Assembly: GCA_964630705.1 (NCBI GenBank)
Contig: CAZVZH010000280.1
Location: 1-5,262 of the forward strand
Source of the DNA: M3007 sp964630705
Lineage (GTDB): Bacteria > Bacteroidota > Bacteroidia > Chitinophagales > Saprospiraceae
Direction of reading: 5' to 3'
DNA: 5,262 nucleotides
Under the pieces are notes generated by a model. That model did no database searches. It was not told the DNA's origin and saw only the letters and a list, made by a program, of their open reading frames with translations. A program made the translations under genes and the position numbers. Shown here in pieces: positions 1 through 5,262 of the stretch (position 1 is the stretch's first letter; each line of letters starts with the position of its first letter).

Positions 1-18
1 ATTGAAGGCAAGGGAACT

Positions 19-852
19 TTACCAGCCTCCGCCAGCCCCACCGCCGCCAAATCCACCGCCGCCAAAGCCGCCGCCGCCGCCAAAACCACCGCCGCCGCCG
101 CCGAAACCGCCGCCGCCGCCGCCGAAGCCGCCACCCCAGCCGCCACCCCACCAATCGTCGTGGCGGCGCCGGACACGCCGCGGCCCGGCACTGGTATAGG
201 CCGTTCCCTTGCGCACGGCCAGCGCGATAAAGAAAATGATCAGGGCGATAATGACGATAAAGGCGATGATTAGAATAGCCACAGCCCTGCCGGAGGGCTT
301 GCGCTCGTCCGCTTCGTCTATTTTAAACTCGCCGGAAAGCGCTGCGATGATTTGATTCAGGCCGGCCTCAACGCCGTCGTAGTAGCGGTTTTCGCGAAAC
401 AGCGGAACCATCGTATTGCGGATAATGCGGCCGGCAGTGACGTCCGGAAGCGCGCCTTCCACCCCGTAGCCCGTGGCGATAAACACCCCGCGGTCGGGCG
501 CTTCGGTTTTGATGAGCACAACCACCCCGTTGTTTTTACTCTTGCGGCCGATGCCCCACCGGTTGCCAAGTTCAAAAGCGTAGGAAGAGCGGTCGTAGCC
601 GCCGATATCGGGCCGGATCATGACTACCACTTGGGTGGACGTGCTGTCGTCGTAGGCGCGCAGTTTTTGCTCCAGCGCGGACTTTTCAGCGACCGACAGC
701 CAGTTGGCGTAGTCGTGCACGTACACCGCCGGCTCGGGCTTGGGCGGAAACAAGTCCGCGTCATCCTGGGCGGCCAGCGGGAACGCCAGTGCGCCGAGCA
801 GGAGGAACAGCCAGCAGCATTTAACCGTAAATGATCGCATCGGGAAGTTCAT
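19..852 (-). CDS. Secreted, membrane-anchored TPM-domain protein with Gly-rich C-terminal tail (YgcG-like)
   Basis: This 277-residue protein is an envelope TPM-domain (YgcG/Psb32-like) protein. Residues 1-28 are a signal peptide: a basic n-region, the hydrophobic stretch WLFLLLGALAF, and cleavage near LAA|Q. The TPM domain spans about residues 42-172, with VYVHDYANWLS (43-53), the strand TQVVVMI (73-79), NNGVVVLI (107-114) and GYGVEGALPD (128-137). A single transmembrane helix (190-213) is followed by an Arg-rich patch (RRVRRR) and a tail of Gly blocks separated by Phe or Trp (236-277). The predicted topology puts the TPM domain in the periplasm and the basic/Gly tail in the cytoplasm. It is the last gene of the lemA-TPM-TPM unit and overlaps the preceding gene by 32 nt. 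A second in-frame ATG at 840 would give a shorter, more typical signal peptide (MRSFTVK...) and is a plausible alternative start. The biochemical function of the family in bacteria is unsettled; a repair or scaffolding role is only suggested by the plant photosystem II homologues. Confidence 0.9.
   Translation of the reverse strand: MNFPMRSFTVKCCWLFLLLGALAFPLAAQDDADLFPPKPEPAVYVHDYANWLSVAEKSALEQKLRAYDDSTSTQVVVMIRPDIGGYDRSSYAFELGNRWGIGRKSKNNGVVVLIKTEAPDRGVFIATGYGVEGALPDVTAGRIIRNTMVPLFRENRYYDGVEAGLNQIIAALSGEFKIDEADERKPSGRAVAILIIAFIVIIALIIFFIALAVRKGTAYTSAGPRRVRRRHDDWWGGGWGGGFGGGGGGFGGGGGGFGGGGGFGGGGFGGGGAGGGW
22..147 (-). repeat. Gly-rich coding repeat (GGGGGGF-type blocks)
   Basis: The last 42 codons of the TPM gene are almost pure Gly, interrupted by single aromatic residues. 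The blocks are GGGW, GGGF, two GGGGGGF, GGGGGF, GGGGF, GGGGA and GGGW, ending on Trp and the stop. On the plus strand this reads as CCG/CCA/CCC triplet runs. Because the repeat is built of triplets, length changes by slippage would keep the frame. Gly-rich endings of this sort are common in membrane-anchored TPM proteins, so the tail is probably a real part of the protein. Confidence 0.9.
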
Positions 853-1249
853 TTTCGTTGTCGGCTGGGTTGGCCGGGAAAAAGTGCTTCAGCTGCTCGC
901 CGATCTGGGTAATGACCAGGCTGATCCCTTCGGCTGCCTGCCCTCTACGGAGATAGGTTTGCATGAGTTGCTTTTCGGCGTCCCAAAATTGGTAGCCTAC
1001 TTTTTCATGGATGCCGGCATCGCCCCAAATGGCGAACATGCGTGATTTTTCAGCCACATAAATCAGCACGGCGTTGCGCGCCTTGGTGTGGTACATTTCA
1101 TTGAGGTGAAAAATTTCGGCGGCGCGTTCCAGCGGGTGATCGCGGTCGCAAAATGCCTCTACGAACACGCGGATTTCGCCGCTGGTAGCCTGTTCGGCCT
1201 GGCGAATAGCCTGGAGGATACCGGCTTCTTCTTCTTTGGTGAACAGCAT
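821..1249 (-). CDS. Soluble TPM-domain protein
   Basis: This 142-residue protein consists of a single TPM (Psb32/YgcG-type) domain with no signal peptide, membrane segment or Gly tail. Visible landmarks are an N-terminal helix (FTKEEEAGILQAIRQAEQ), ATSGEIRVFVE (21-31), RNAVLIYVA (58-66), GDAGIHEKVG (76-85) and the ending NELPDAIIYG (133-142), which matches the short TPM proteins of Bacteroidota as I remember them. The ATG lies 4 nt after the lemA stop, and the gene's end overlaps the next TPM gene, so all three are probably translationally coupled. No Shine-Dalgarno precedes the start (leader CCAAATAAAAC). The protein would sit in the cytoplasm, or at the membrane only through a partner such as LemA or the downstream TPM protein. 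The fold assignment is firm; no enzymatic activity can be assigned, and a possible metal-binding or phosphatase role is known only for some distant relatives. Confidence 0.92.
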   Translation of the reverse strand: MLFTKEEEAGILQAIRQAEQATSGEIRVFVEAFCDRDHPLERAAEIFHLNEMYHTKARNAVLIYVAEKSRMFAIWGDAGIHEKVGYQFWDAEKQLMQTYLRRGQAAEGISLVITQIGEQLKHFFPANPADNENELPDAIIYG

Positions 1250-1253
1250 GGTT

Positions 1254-1853
1254 TTATTTGGAAAATTTCACTTCCGGCGCTTTCTCCGAGCCGGGTGTGG
1301 CCTGAAAATACCCTTTGGGTGAAAAGCCGAAAATGCCGGTAAACAGGTTGGTCGGAAAACGGCGGATGTAGGCGTTGTAGTCGTTGACAGAGGTATTGAA
1401 CACCCTGCGGGCTTCGCCGATGCGGTTTTCGGTGCCTTCGAGCTGGGTTTGCAGGTCGCGGAAATTCTCGTTGGCTTTCAGATCGGGGTAGCGCTCTACC
1501 GTTACGAGCAGGCGGCCCAGCGCGCCGCTGAGGGCGCCCTGACTTTGTTCGAACTGCTGAATGCTTTCCGGGCTGATGTTGTTGGGGTCGACGGTGACTT
1601 TGGTGGCATTGGCGCGGGCCTGAATGACGGCTTCCAGCGTTTGCCGCTCGAAGTCGGCATAGCCCTGCACGGTGTTGACGAGGTTGGGAATGAGGTCGGA
1701 GCGGCGCTGGTACTGGTTTTCCACCTGCGACCAGGCGGCCTTAACGCCCTCGTCTTTTTGTACGGCTGTATTGTAGGAACCGCACATGTTGAATACCAGG
1801 AGCAGGAAAACGCCCAGGAGAATCAGCGGGAAAAATTTTCGAATGGTCATCAT
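1254..1853 (-). CDS. lemA: LemA family membrane protein
   Basis: This 199-residue protein is a full-length LemA family member. It has a short basic N-terminus (MMTIRKFF), one hydrophobic helix (about 9-23), then the family signature: YN (27-28), KDEGVKAAWSQVENQYQRR (33-51) and DLIPNLVNTV (53-62). The long helical body includes SGALGRLLVTVERYPDLKA (109-127), FRDLQTQLEGTENRI (131-145) and FPTNLFTGIFGF (166-177). The ending KAPEVKF is also typical of Bacteroidota LemA. Cys24 follows the helix, but Asn-Met before it is a poor lipobox, so I read the segment as a membrane anchor with a long periplasmic coiled-coil body. The reading frame stays open far upstream (to 2522), but that part lies over the methyltransferase gene and looks like out-of-frame translation. 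The MM at 1853/1850 is therefore the start, after an A-rich leader without Shine-Dalgarno. It heads a unit with the two TPM genes. The precise molecular role of LemA is not established. Confidence 0.94.
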   Translation of the reverse strand: MMTIRKFFPLILLGVFLLLVFNMCGSYNTAVQKDEGVKAAWSQVENQYQRRSDLIPNLVNTVQGYADFERQTLEAVIQARANATKVTVDPNNISPESIQQFEQSQGALSGALGRLLVTVERYPDLKANENFRDLQTQLEGTENRIGEARRVFNTSVNDYNAYIRRFPTNLFTGIFGFSPKGYFQATPGSEKAPEVKFSK

Positions 1854-1870
1854 ACTGTTTTGACTGTTTT
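1854..1870 (-). repeat. Short direct repeat next to the lemA start
   Basis: On the plus strand ACTGTTTT occurs at 1854-1861 and again at 1863-1870, a 9-bp spacing. On the lemA strand this gives two AAAACAGT copies, the second ending directly at the ATG. It is short and A/T-biased, so it may be chance or part of the translation enhancer-like A-rich leader. Confidence 0.5.
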
Positions 1871-1915
1871 TGTTTGAAAATGACGTGTTTTTGAGTGTTT
1901 TATCCGCAGGCGAAA
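1854..1915 (-). promoter_or_regulatory. A-rich leader and possible promoter region of lemA-TPM-TPM
   Basis: The 62 bp between the methyltransferase stop and the lemA ATG are strongly A-rich on the coding strand close to the start (AAAAACAGTCAAAACAGT, then ATG) and contain no Shine-Dalgarno. Such A-rich leaders are typical of Bacteroidota translation starts. The only near match to the phylum's -7 element TAnnTTTG is TAATTTCG at 1918-1911, overlapping the methyltransferase stop. It has one mismatch and no well-spaced -33 TTG. Whether lemA has its own promoter or is read through from the methyltransferase gene is undecided. Confidence 0.35.
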
Positions 1916-2677
1916 TTACTTTTTCGAAGGCAGATTTGAAAATGCAAGCGCCGCCAGGATGCCCGCTGCCACGCTGGCGTTGAGCGACTCCATGCGGCTT
2001 CCGCGCGCGCGCGGGATGGTCAGCCGGCTGGTCAGCCGCCGTTCCGTTGCCGGGCGTATGCCGCCGCCTTCGTTGCCGATCACGATCAGACCGTGGGTTG
2101 GGAAATTGGCTTCCAGGGCATTGGCGCCATCCATGCTGGCGCCGAGTACAGGCAATTGGGGATAGGTGGACAAGATGTCGTCGAGTTCCATTTCGAACAA
2201 AGGTAGTCGCAGGATAGCCCCCATGCTGGCTTGAACGACTTTTGGCGCAAAAGCATCTACGCAATCGGGCGAACAATAGACTGCCGGCATGCCGAACCAA
2301 TCGGCGATACGCAGGATGGCGCCGAGGTTGCCGGGGTCGCGGATGCCGTCGAGAAAAAAAGCCAGACCCGATTCGGGCATGGGGCCGGGCGCTGGCATTT
2401 CGGCTACGGCCAGCACTTCTTGCGGCGTTTGGAGCGCCGATATTTTTTTGAGTTCGGCTTCGGTTACCGTGTTGAAAATGGGTTGAAATGGCGACAGCAA
2501 GGCAGCATACGCTGCAGCCCAACGTTCGGTAGCATACACGGCATGGGGAACAGCGCGGTTTTGGCCCAGTAGTTCTGCGGCTAATTTGCTGCCTTCCACC
2601 GTGAATTTTCGATACTTTTGCCGGTACTTTTTTACTTGAAGGGCGGTCAAAAATTTTTGCTGGCTGGCCGATAACAT
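1916..2677 (-). CDS. TrmH/SpoU family RNA 2'-O-ribose methyltransferase
   Basis: This 253-residue SPOUT-class enzyme would transfer a methyl group from S-adenosylmethionine to a ribose 2'-OH in rRNA or tRNA, acting in the cytoplasm. Residues 1-95 are a SpoU substrate-binding type N-domain (KYRQKYRKFTVEG at 17-29, then KKISALQTPQEVLAVAE at 77-93). The C-terminal knotted domain shows motif 1 RDPGNLGAILR (113-123) with N117, G119 and R123, the last corresponding to the catalytic Arg of the family. It also shows motif 2 GLIVIGNEGGGI (196-207) with E203, and motif 3 MESLNASVAAGI (229-240) with S231 and N233. All key residues are present, so it should be active. The exact target cannot be read from sequence; it resembles the generic RlmB/TsnR-like group. 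The stretch RARGSR (223-228) before motif 3 is encoded partly by a CG dinucleotide run. It is divergent from the tamL-like gene and 62 bp upstream of lemA on the same strand. Confidence 0.93.
   Translation of the reverse strand: MLSASQQKFLTALQVKKYRQKYRKFTVEGSKLAAELLGQNRAVPHAVYATERWAAAYAALLSPFQPIFNTVTEAELKKISALQTPQEVLAVAEMPAPGPMPESGLAFFLDGIRDPGNLGAILRIADWFGMPAVYCSPDCVDAFAPKVVQASMGAILRLPLFEMELDDILSTYPQLPVLGASMDGANALEANFPTHGLIVIGNEGGGIRPATERRLTSRLTIPRARGSRMESLNASVAAGILAALAFSNLPSKK
2002..2013. repeat. (CG)6 dinucleotide tract inside the methyltransferase gene
   Basis: Twelve bases of uninterrupted CG alternation encode the end of Pro222 plus Arg223-Ala224-Arg225, just ahead of catalytic motif 3. 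The frame is intact across it. Any gain or loss of one CG unit would shift the frame and remove motif 3. Confidence 0.85.
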
Positions 2678-2733
2678 AAGCAGAGTTTGAGATGCGCCAG
2701 ACTTGAACCTGAATTAGTCGATGGCAGATTCGT
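2678..2733. promoter_or_regulatory. Divergent intergenic region between methyltransferase and tamL-like gene
   Basis: These 56 bp separate two divergently oriented start codons (2677 on minus, 2734 on plus), so they, or the gene ends beside them, must hold both promoters. I find no clear TAnnTTTG element, no Shine-Dalgarno before either ATG and no strong inverted repeat. The promoter role is inferred from layout alone. Confidence 0.5.
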
Positions 2734-5217
2734 ATGCGATTTTTAGTGCGGAATTTTAGATATAAAAACCCGGCCTGCGCCGCCGCCCGGCTATCCGGCC
2801 TTTATCGGTTGGTGTTTTGTTTTGTGGCCGCCGCCGGCTTCAGCGCCTGCAATGTTACGAAGCATCTGGAGAAAGAAAAAGGCGGGCCGCTGCTCAGCAA
2901 AAACGCTATCGAGCTCAAAACCGAAAAACCCCTGCCCCTCGACCAGCGCACCCCGCTGTTGTACGAACTCGGCAGCCTGTACCGGCAAAAACCGAACGAA
3001 CGCAGCATCCTGGCTTTCGGCACCCCTGCCCGCTTGTGGTTTTACTTCAAATACCGCAACCGGAACTCCAAGCTATCGCGCTGGATCATGAAAAAAATTG
3101 CCGAGCCGCCCAGCTACTTCGATGAGCAACTGTCGATCCGCACGGCGACCAACCTGAAAAACTACATGCGGCAACGGGGGTACTTTGAGGCCGAATGCAC
3201 GTACTCCGTTAAATTTCACAATAAGCGCTTCCTGGGCTTGTTTCGCCTGCAGCGCGACACCGGTTACCAGGCCATGCACGCCGATTTGCGGTATCTGCTC
3301 GAACTGGGCCCGCAGTATCGAATCCAATCGGTGTCATTTGCAAGCCGCGACAGCAACATCCACCGGATTTTGCAGGAGCGCGCCGGGGCCTCCCTGCTCA
3401 AACCGGGCAACCCGCTCGACAGCCGGGTGTTCGAAGCGGAAAAACAGCGCATCACCCGCGAACTGAAAAATCGCGGCTACGCGTACTTCATCCCCAATTT
3501 TGTCGAGTTTAACGGCGACAGCACGGGCGCGCAAGCCAAGGTCAGCGTTGAAGTGCTTCCTCCCGACGATTCCACGCTGCACCAAACTTACCGGATCGGG
3601 AACGTAACTGTTTTTTCCGATCTGGTGCCCGATGTCATTGGGATCCGCAACGAATCCACCATCGATGGCATTTACTTTATCACCTCCTCTCCCGAATTTG
3701 AAATGCGGCCCTCGCGCCTGGCTAAGGTGATCGCGATTCACCCGGGTCAATTGTACCGCCAAGACGACATCGACCTGACCGCCCGCAACCTCAATGGTTT
3801 GGGAATCTTCCGCTTTGTGACCATTCGGCCTTTGCAGGACAGCCTGAACCCTCAATTGCTCAACATCAGTATTTCCTTTTCCCTGAACAAACGGCTGGCT
3901 GTTGGCGGCGACGTCGACCTCAACTCCTCCACCAACTCCGGGAGCGCCCTGAGCGGGCGATTGCTGGGCATTTCGGCCAGCACCTGGGCGATCAACCGCA
4001 ACCTGCTGCACGGCGCCGAAAACGTGCGCACCGACCTGGCGTACAGCCTGGAGTTCAACCTGGCGCCCGAACGGCCCAGCCTGATTTTTTCCCAGGAGTT
4101 TAAGTTTCAAAACGAACTGGTTTTCCCGCGCTACTTCGACTACCTCGGGATGTGGCGGAGCCTGAACCGTTGGCATATTCTGAGCGATAATTTTTACGCC
4201 GACCTCCGGCAAAACGGGCGCACCAGGATCGGCCTGAACTACAACTTCCTCGACCTCCGCGGTTTTTACACCTACAACCTGTTCAACGGCTCGTTTGGCT
4301 ACACCCTGCGCAGAGGCTCGGAGCACAGCTTCGATTTCGACAACATCGGCGTCGATATTCTGCGCCCCCGGCTGACGGAGCGTTTTGAAGAAATTTTTAA
4401 TCAAAACGAATTTCTCAAGCGCAGTTTCGGCAACCAACTGTTCACCGGATTTCTCCTGCGGGCGTTTACCTACACCTACTCGAGCCGGGCAAATGCTTTC
4501 GGCGAACGTTGGTTTTTCCGGCTCAACACCGAAGTGTCGGGCTTGGAAGAACTGGTGCTCAACCGGCTGTGGGCGCTTCCTTTTGGCAAACAAACCTGGA
4601 CCATCGCCGACCTCGAATTTTCCAAATACCTGAGTCTGGATGTGAACGGCAGCTATACCCGCGATTTTAAAAGCAACCTTACCGGCATCCTGCGCCTGAG
4701 CGCCGGCATCGCCCAGTCGTACGCCGATACGCGCAGCGTGCCGTTTGTCAAACAATTTTTCGTGGGCGGCCCCTCCAGTATTCGCGCCTGGCGCATCCGC
4801 GAACTCGGGCCGGGCGGCTATGTGGCCATCGATACCAGCTGCGATTGCGCCGCACGAGGCATACAGCCGTTTTTTCAAGCCGCCGATTTCCGGTTTGAGT
4901 TCAACGGCGAACTGCGCTTCCCCCTCTTTTGGTGGGTAAAAGGCGCTGTTTTTGTCGATGGCGGTAATATTTGGACCTTGCATCCGGACCCCAACCGGCC
5001 CCTCGCCCAGCTGCGATGGGATTCGTACAAAAATATTGCGATCGGGACCGGCTTCGGTTTGCGCTTCGATTTTGATTATTTTGTGTTTCGTTTCGACTGG
5101 GGACTCAAACTCCGCCGGCCCTACACTACCCCAACCGAGGGCCACTGGGTCGACTGGACGGGGGCTTCCTGGCGGGATATCAGCAATTTTAACCTGGCGG
5201 TGGGGTATCCTTTTTAG
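2734..5217 (+). CDS. tamL: TamL-like lipoprotein of the BamA/TamA (Omp85) family
   Basis: This 827-residue outer-membrane protein joins a lipoprotein signal to an Omp85 barrel, the arrangement named TamL in Bacteroidota. The signal runs to Cys39 in the lipobox FSAC; CNVTKHLEKE follows, without an acidic surface-export signal, which fits a periplasm-facing anchor. Residues about 44-380 form POTRA-like repeats: YMRQRGYFEAE in the first, LGPQYRIQSVSF (191-202) opening the second, and TYRIGNVTVFSD with LNGLGIFRFVTIRP in the third. The 16-strand-type barrel covers about 386-827, from KRLAVGGDVDLNSS to a terminal Phe (AVGYPF), the usual barrel end signal. The L6 motif is GGPSSIRAWR (678-687), keeping the key Arg684 but with Ala in place of the usual Gly. 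A CxC pair (703/705) follows it. Conserved strands include FWWVKGAVFVDGGNIW and IAIGTGFGLRFDFDYFVFRFDWG. It should work with a TamB-like periplasmic bridge in inserting outer-membrane proteins or moving lipids; no TamB gene is in the window. The ATG at 2734 is chosen because internal GTG/TTG starts would remove the basic n-region. Confidence 0.9.
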   Translation: MRFLVRNFRYKNPACAAARLSGLYRLVFCFVAAAGFSACNVTKHLEKEKGGPLLSKNAIELKTEKPLPLDQRTPLLYELGSLYRQKPNERSILAFGTPARLWFYFKYRNRNSKLSRWIMKKIAEPPSYFDEQLSIRTATNLKNYMRQRGYFEAECTYSVKFHNKRFLGLFRLQRDTGYQAMHADLRYLLELGPQYRIQSVSFASRDSNIHRILQERAGASLLKPGNPLDSRVFEAEKQRITRELKNRGYAYFIPNFVEFNGDSTGAQAKVSVEVLPPDDSTLHQTYRIGNVTVFSDLVPDVIGIRNESTIDGIYFITSSPEFEMRPSRLAKVIAIHPGQLYRQDDIDLTARNLNGLGIFRFVTIRPLQDSLNPQLLNISISFSLNKRLAVGGDVDLNSSTNSGSALSGRLLGISASTWAINRNLLHGAENVRTDLAYSLEFNLAPERPSLIFSQEFKFQNELVFPRYFDYLGMWRSLNRWHILSDNFYADLRQNGRTRIGLNYNFLDLRGFYTYNLFNGSFGYTLRRGSEHSFDFDNIGVDILRPRLTERFEEIFNQNEFLKRSFGNQLFTGFLLRAFTYTYSSRANAFGERWFFRLNTEVSGLEELVLNRLWALPFGKQTWTIADLEFSKYLSLDVNGSYTRDFKSNLTGILRLSAGIAQSYADTRSVPFVKQFFVGGPSSIRAWRIRELGPGGYVAIDTSCDCAARGIQPFFQAADFRFEFNGELRFPLFWWVKGAVFVDGGNIWTLHPDPNRPLAQLRWDSYKNIAIGTGFGLRFDFDYFVFRFDWGLKLRRPYTTPTEGHWVDWTGASWRDISNFNLAVGYPF

Positions 5218-5262
5218 GTTTCTGGTTAGAGGGTTTCTGGTTAGAGGGTTTCTGGTTAGAGG
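5217..5262. repeat. 15-bp tandem repeat, at least three perfect copies, cut by the window end
   Basis: The unit GGTTTCTGGTTAGAG occurs at 5217-5231, 5232-5246 and 5247-5261 without a mismatch, and base 5262 (G) fits the start of a fourth copy. The array begins on the last base of the tamL stop codon. Each unit is itself two similar halves (GGTTTCT and GGTTAGAG), and TCT-GGTT-AGA can form a tiny hairpin. There are no unique spacers, so it is not a CRISPR array. Its full length cannot be seen. Confidence 0.95.

Noticed and set aside
2..199. A plus-strand open frame encoding a polyproline protein
   Set aside because: It is the reverse complement of the Gly-rich tail of the TPM gene (GGC becomes GCC/CCG), starts with TTG at the window edge and has no independent support.
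352..834. A 160-codon plus-strand open frame opposite the exported TPM gene
   Set aside because: The opposite strand has a clear TPM domain with a signal peptide. The plus-strand translation has no recognisable domain and fits a shadow frame.
1911..1918. TAATTTCG as a Bacteroidota -7 promoter element for lemA
   Set aside because: It has one mismatch to TAnnTTTG, overlaps a stop codon, and the nearest upstream TTG (about 26 bp away) is too far for the usual spacing. It is mentioned only as a weak candidate in the leader entry.
2021..2030. Perfect palindrome CAGCCGGCTG with flanking GGTCAGCCG direct repeats
   Set aside because: It is within the methyltransferase coding region, short and GC-rich, and explained by codons for conserved protein sequence. 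There is no sign of a binding site.
1854..2522. An upstream extension of the LemA frame by 223 codons, which would give a 422-residue protein
   Set aside because: The extension covers the methyltransferase gene in another frame of the same strand. Its translation is Arg/His/Pro-rich and non-globular, while LemA homologues begin at the MM before the membrane helix.
2678..2733. A small gene or RNA in the divergent intergenic region
   Set aside because: Only 56 bp are available and there is no strong hairpin or start-stop pair of note. Promoter space is the simpler reading.
3334..5145. A 603-codon open frame on the minus strand, antisense to the tamL-like gene
   Set aside because: It lies wholly inside a well-supported Omp85 gene and its translation is low-information (rich in Val, Gln, Gly and Ala) with no domain I recognise. 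Long antisense frames are expected opposite GC-rich genes with few TTA, CTA and TCA codons.
5217..5262. CRISPR array or telomere-like repeat (the unit contains GGTTAG)
   Set aside because: The 15-bp units are directly adjacent with no spacers, which rules out CRISPR. The GGTTAG hexamer is only part of a longer unit and the gene context is bacterial.

Overview
The window carries five intact protein genes, about 57% GC by eye, tightly packed. It most likely comes from a member of the Bacteroidota, probably a Saprospiraceae/Lewinella-like or Chitinophaga-like lineage. The reasons are a TamL-type lipid-anchored Omp85 protein, a LemA-TPM-TPM gene cluster of the kind found in that phylum, and start codons preceded by A-rich leaders or nothing recognisable instead of Shine-Dalgarno sequences. 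The genus assignment is inference only. I see no tRNA, rRNA, CRISPR array, transposase or phage gene.

Layout. On the minus strand, reading from 2677 leftward: a TrmH/SpoU-family RNA 2'-O-methyltransferase (2677-1916); a 62-bp gap with an A-rich leader; a LemA-family membrane protein (1853-1254); a soluble TPM-domain protein (1249-821); and a secreted, membrane-anchored TPM-domain protein with a long Gly-rich tail (852-19), overlapping the previous gene. On the plus strand, a 56-bp divergent intergenic region leads into an 827-codon TamL-like lipoprotein/beta-barrel gene (2734-5217). Immediately behind it, starting on the last base of its stop codon, is a perfect 15-bp tandem repeat that runs off the window end.

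How the genes fit together. lemA and the two TPM genes form one translational unit (4-nt gap, then a 20- or 32-nt overlap) and probably make an envelope complex: LemA and the Gly-rich TPM protein each have a membrane segment, while the middle protein has neither signal nor membrane segment. The biochemical role of LemA/TPM modules is poorly defined. TamL would be the outer-membrane half of a TamA/TamB-like translocation or lipid-transport module; the TamB partner is not in the window. The methyltransferase is a housekeeping RNA-modification gene sharing the divergent promoter region with tamL.

Most of the window is ordinary core genome. The items worth a second look are the 15-bp array abutting the tamL stop, the Gly/Phe tail of the TPM protein, the atypical L6 loop of TamL (IRAW plus a CxC pair), and a (CG)6 tract inside motif 3 of the methyltransferase gene. 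I found no convincing evidence of a wholly new system.
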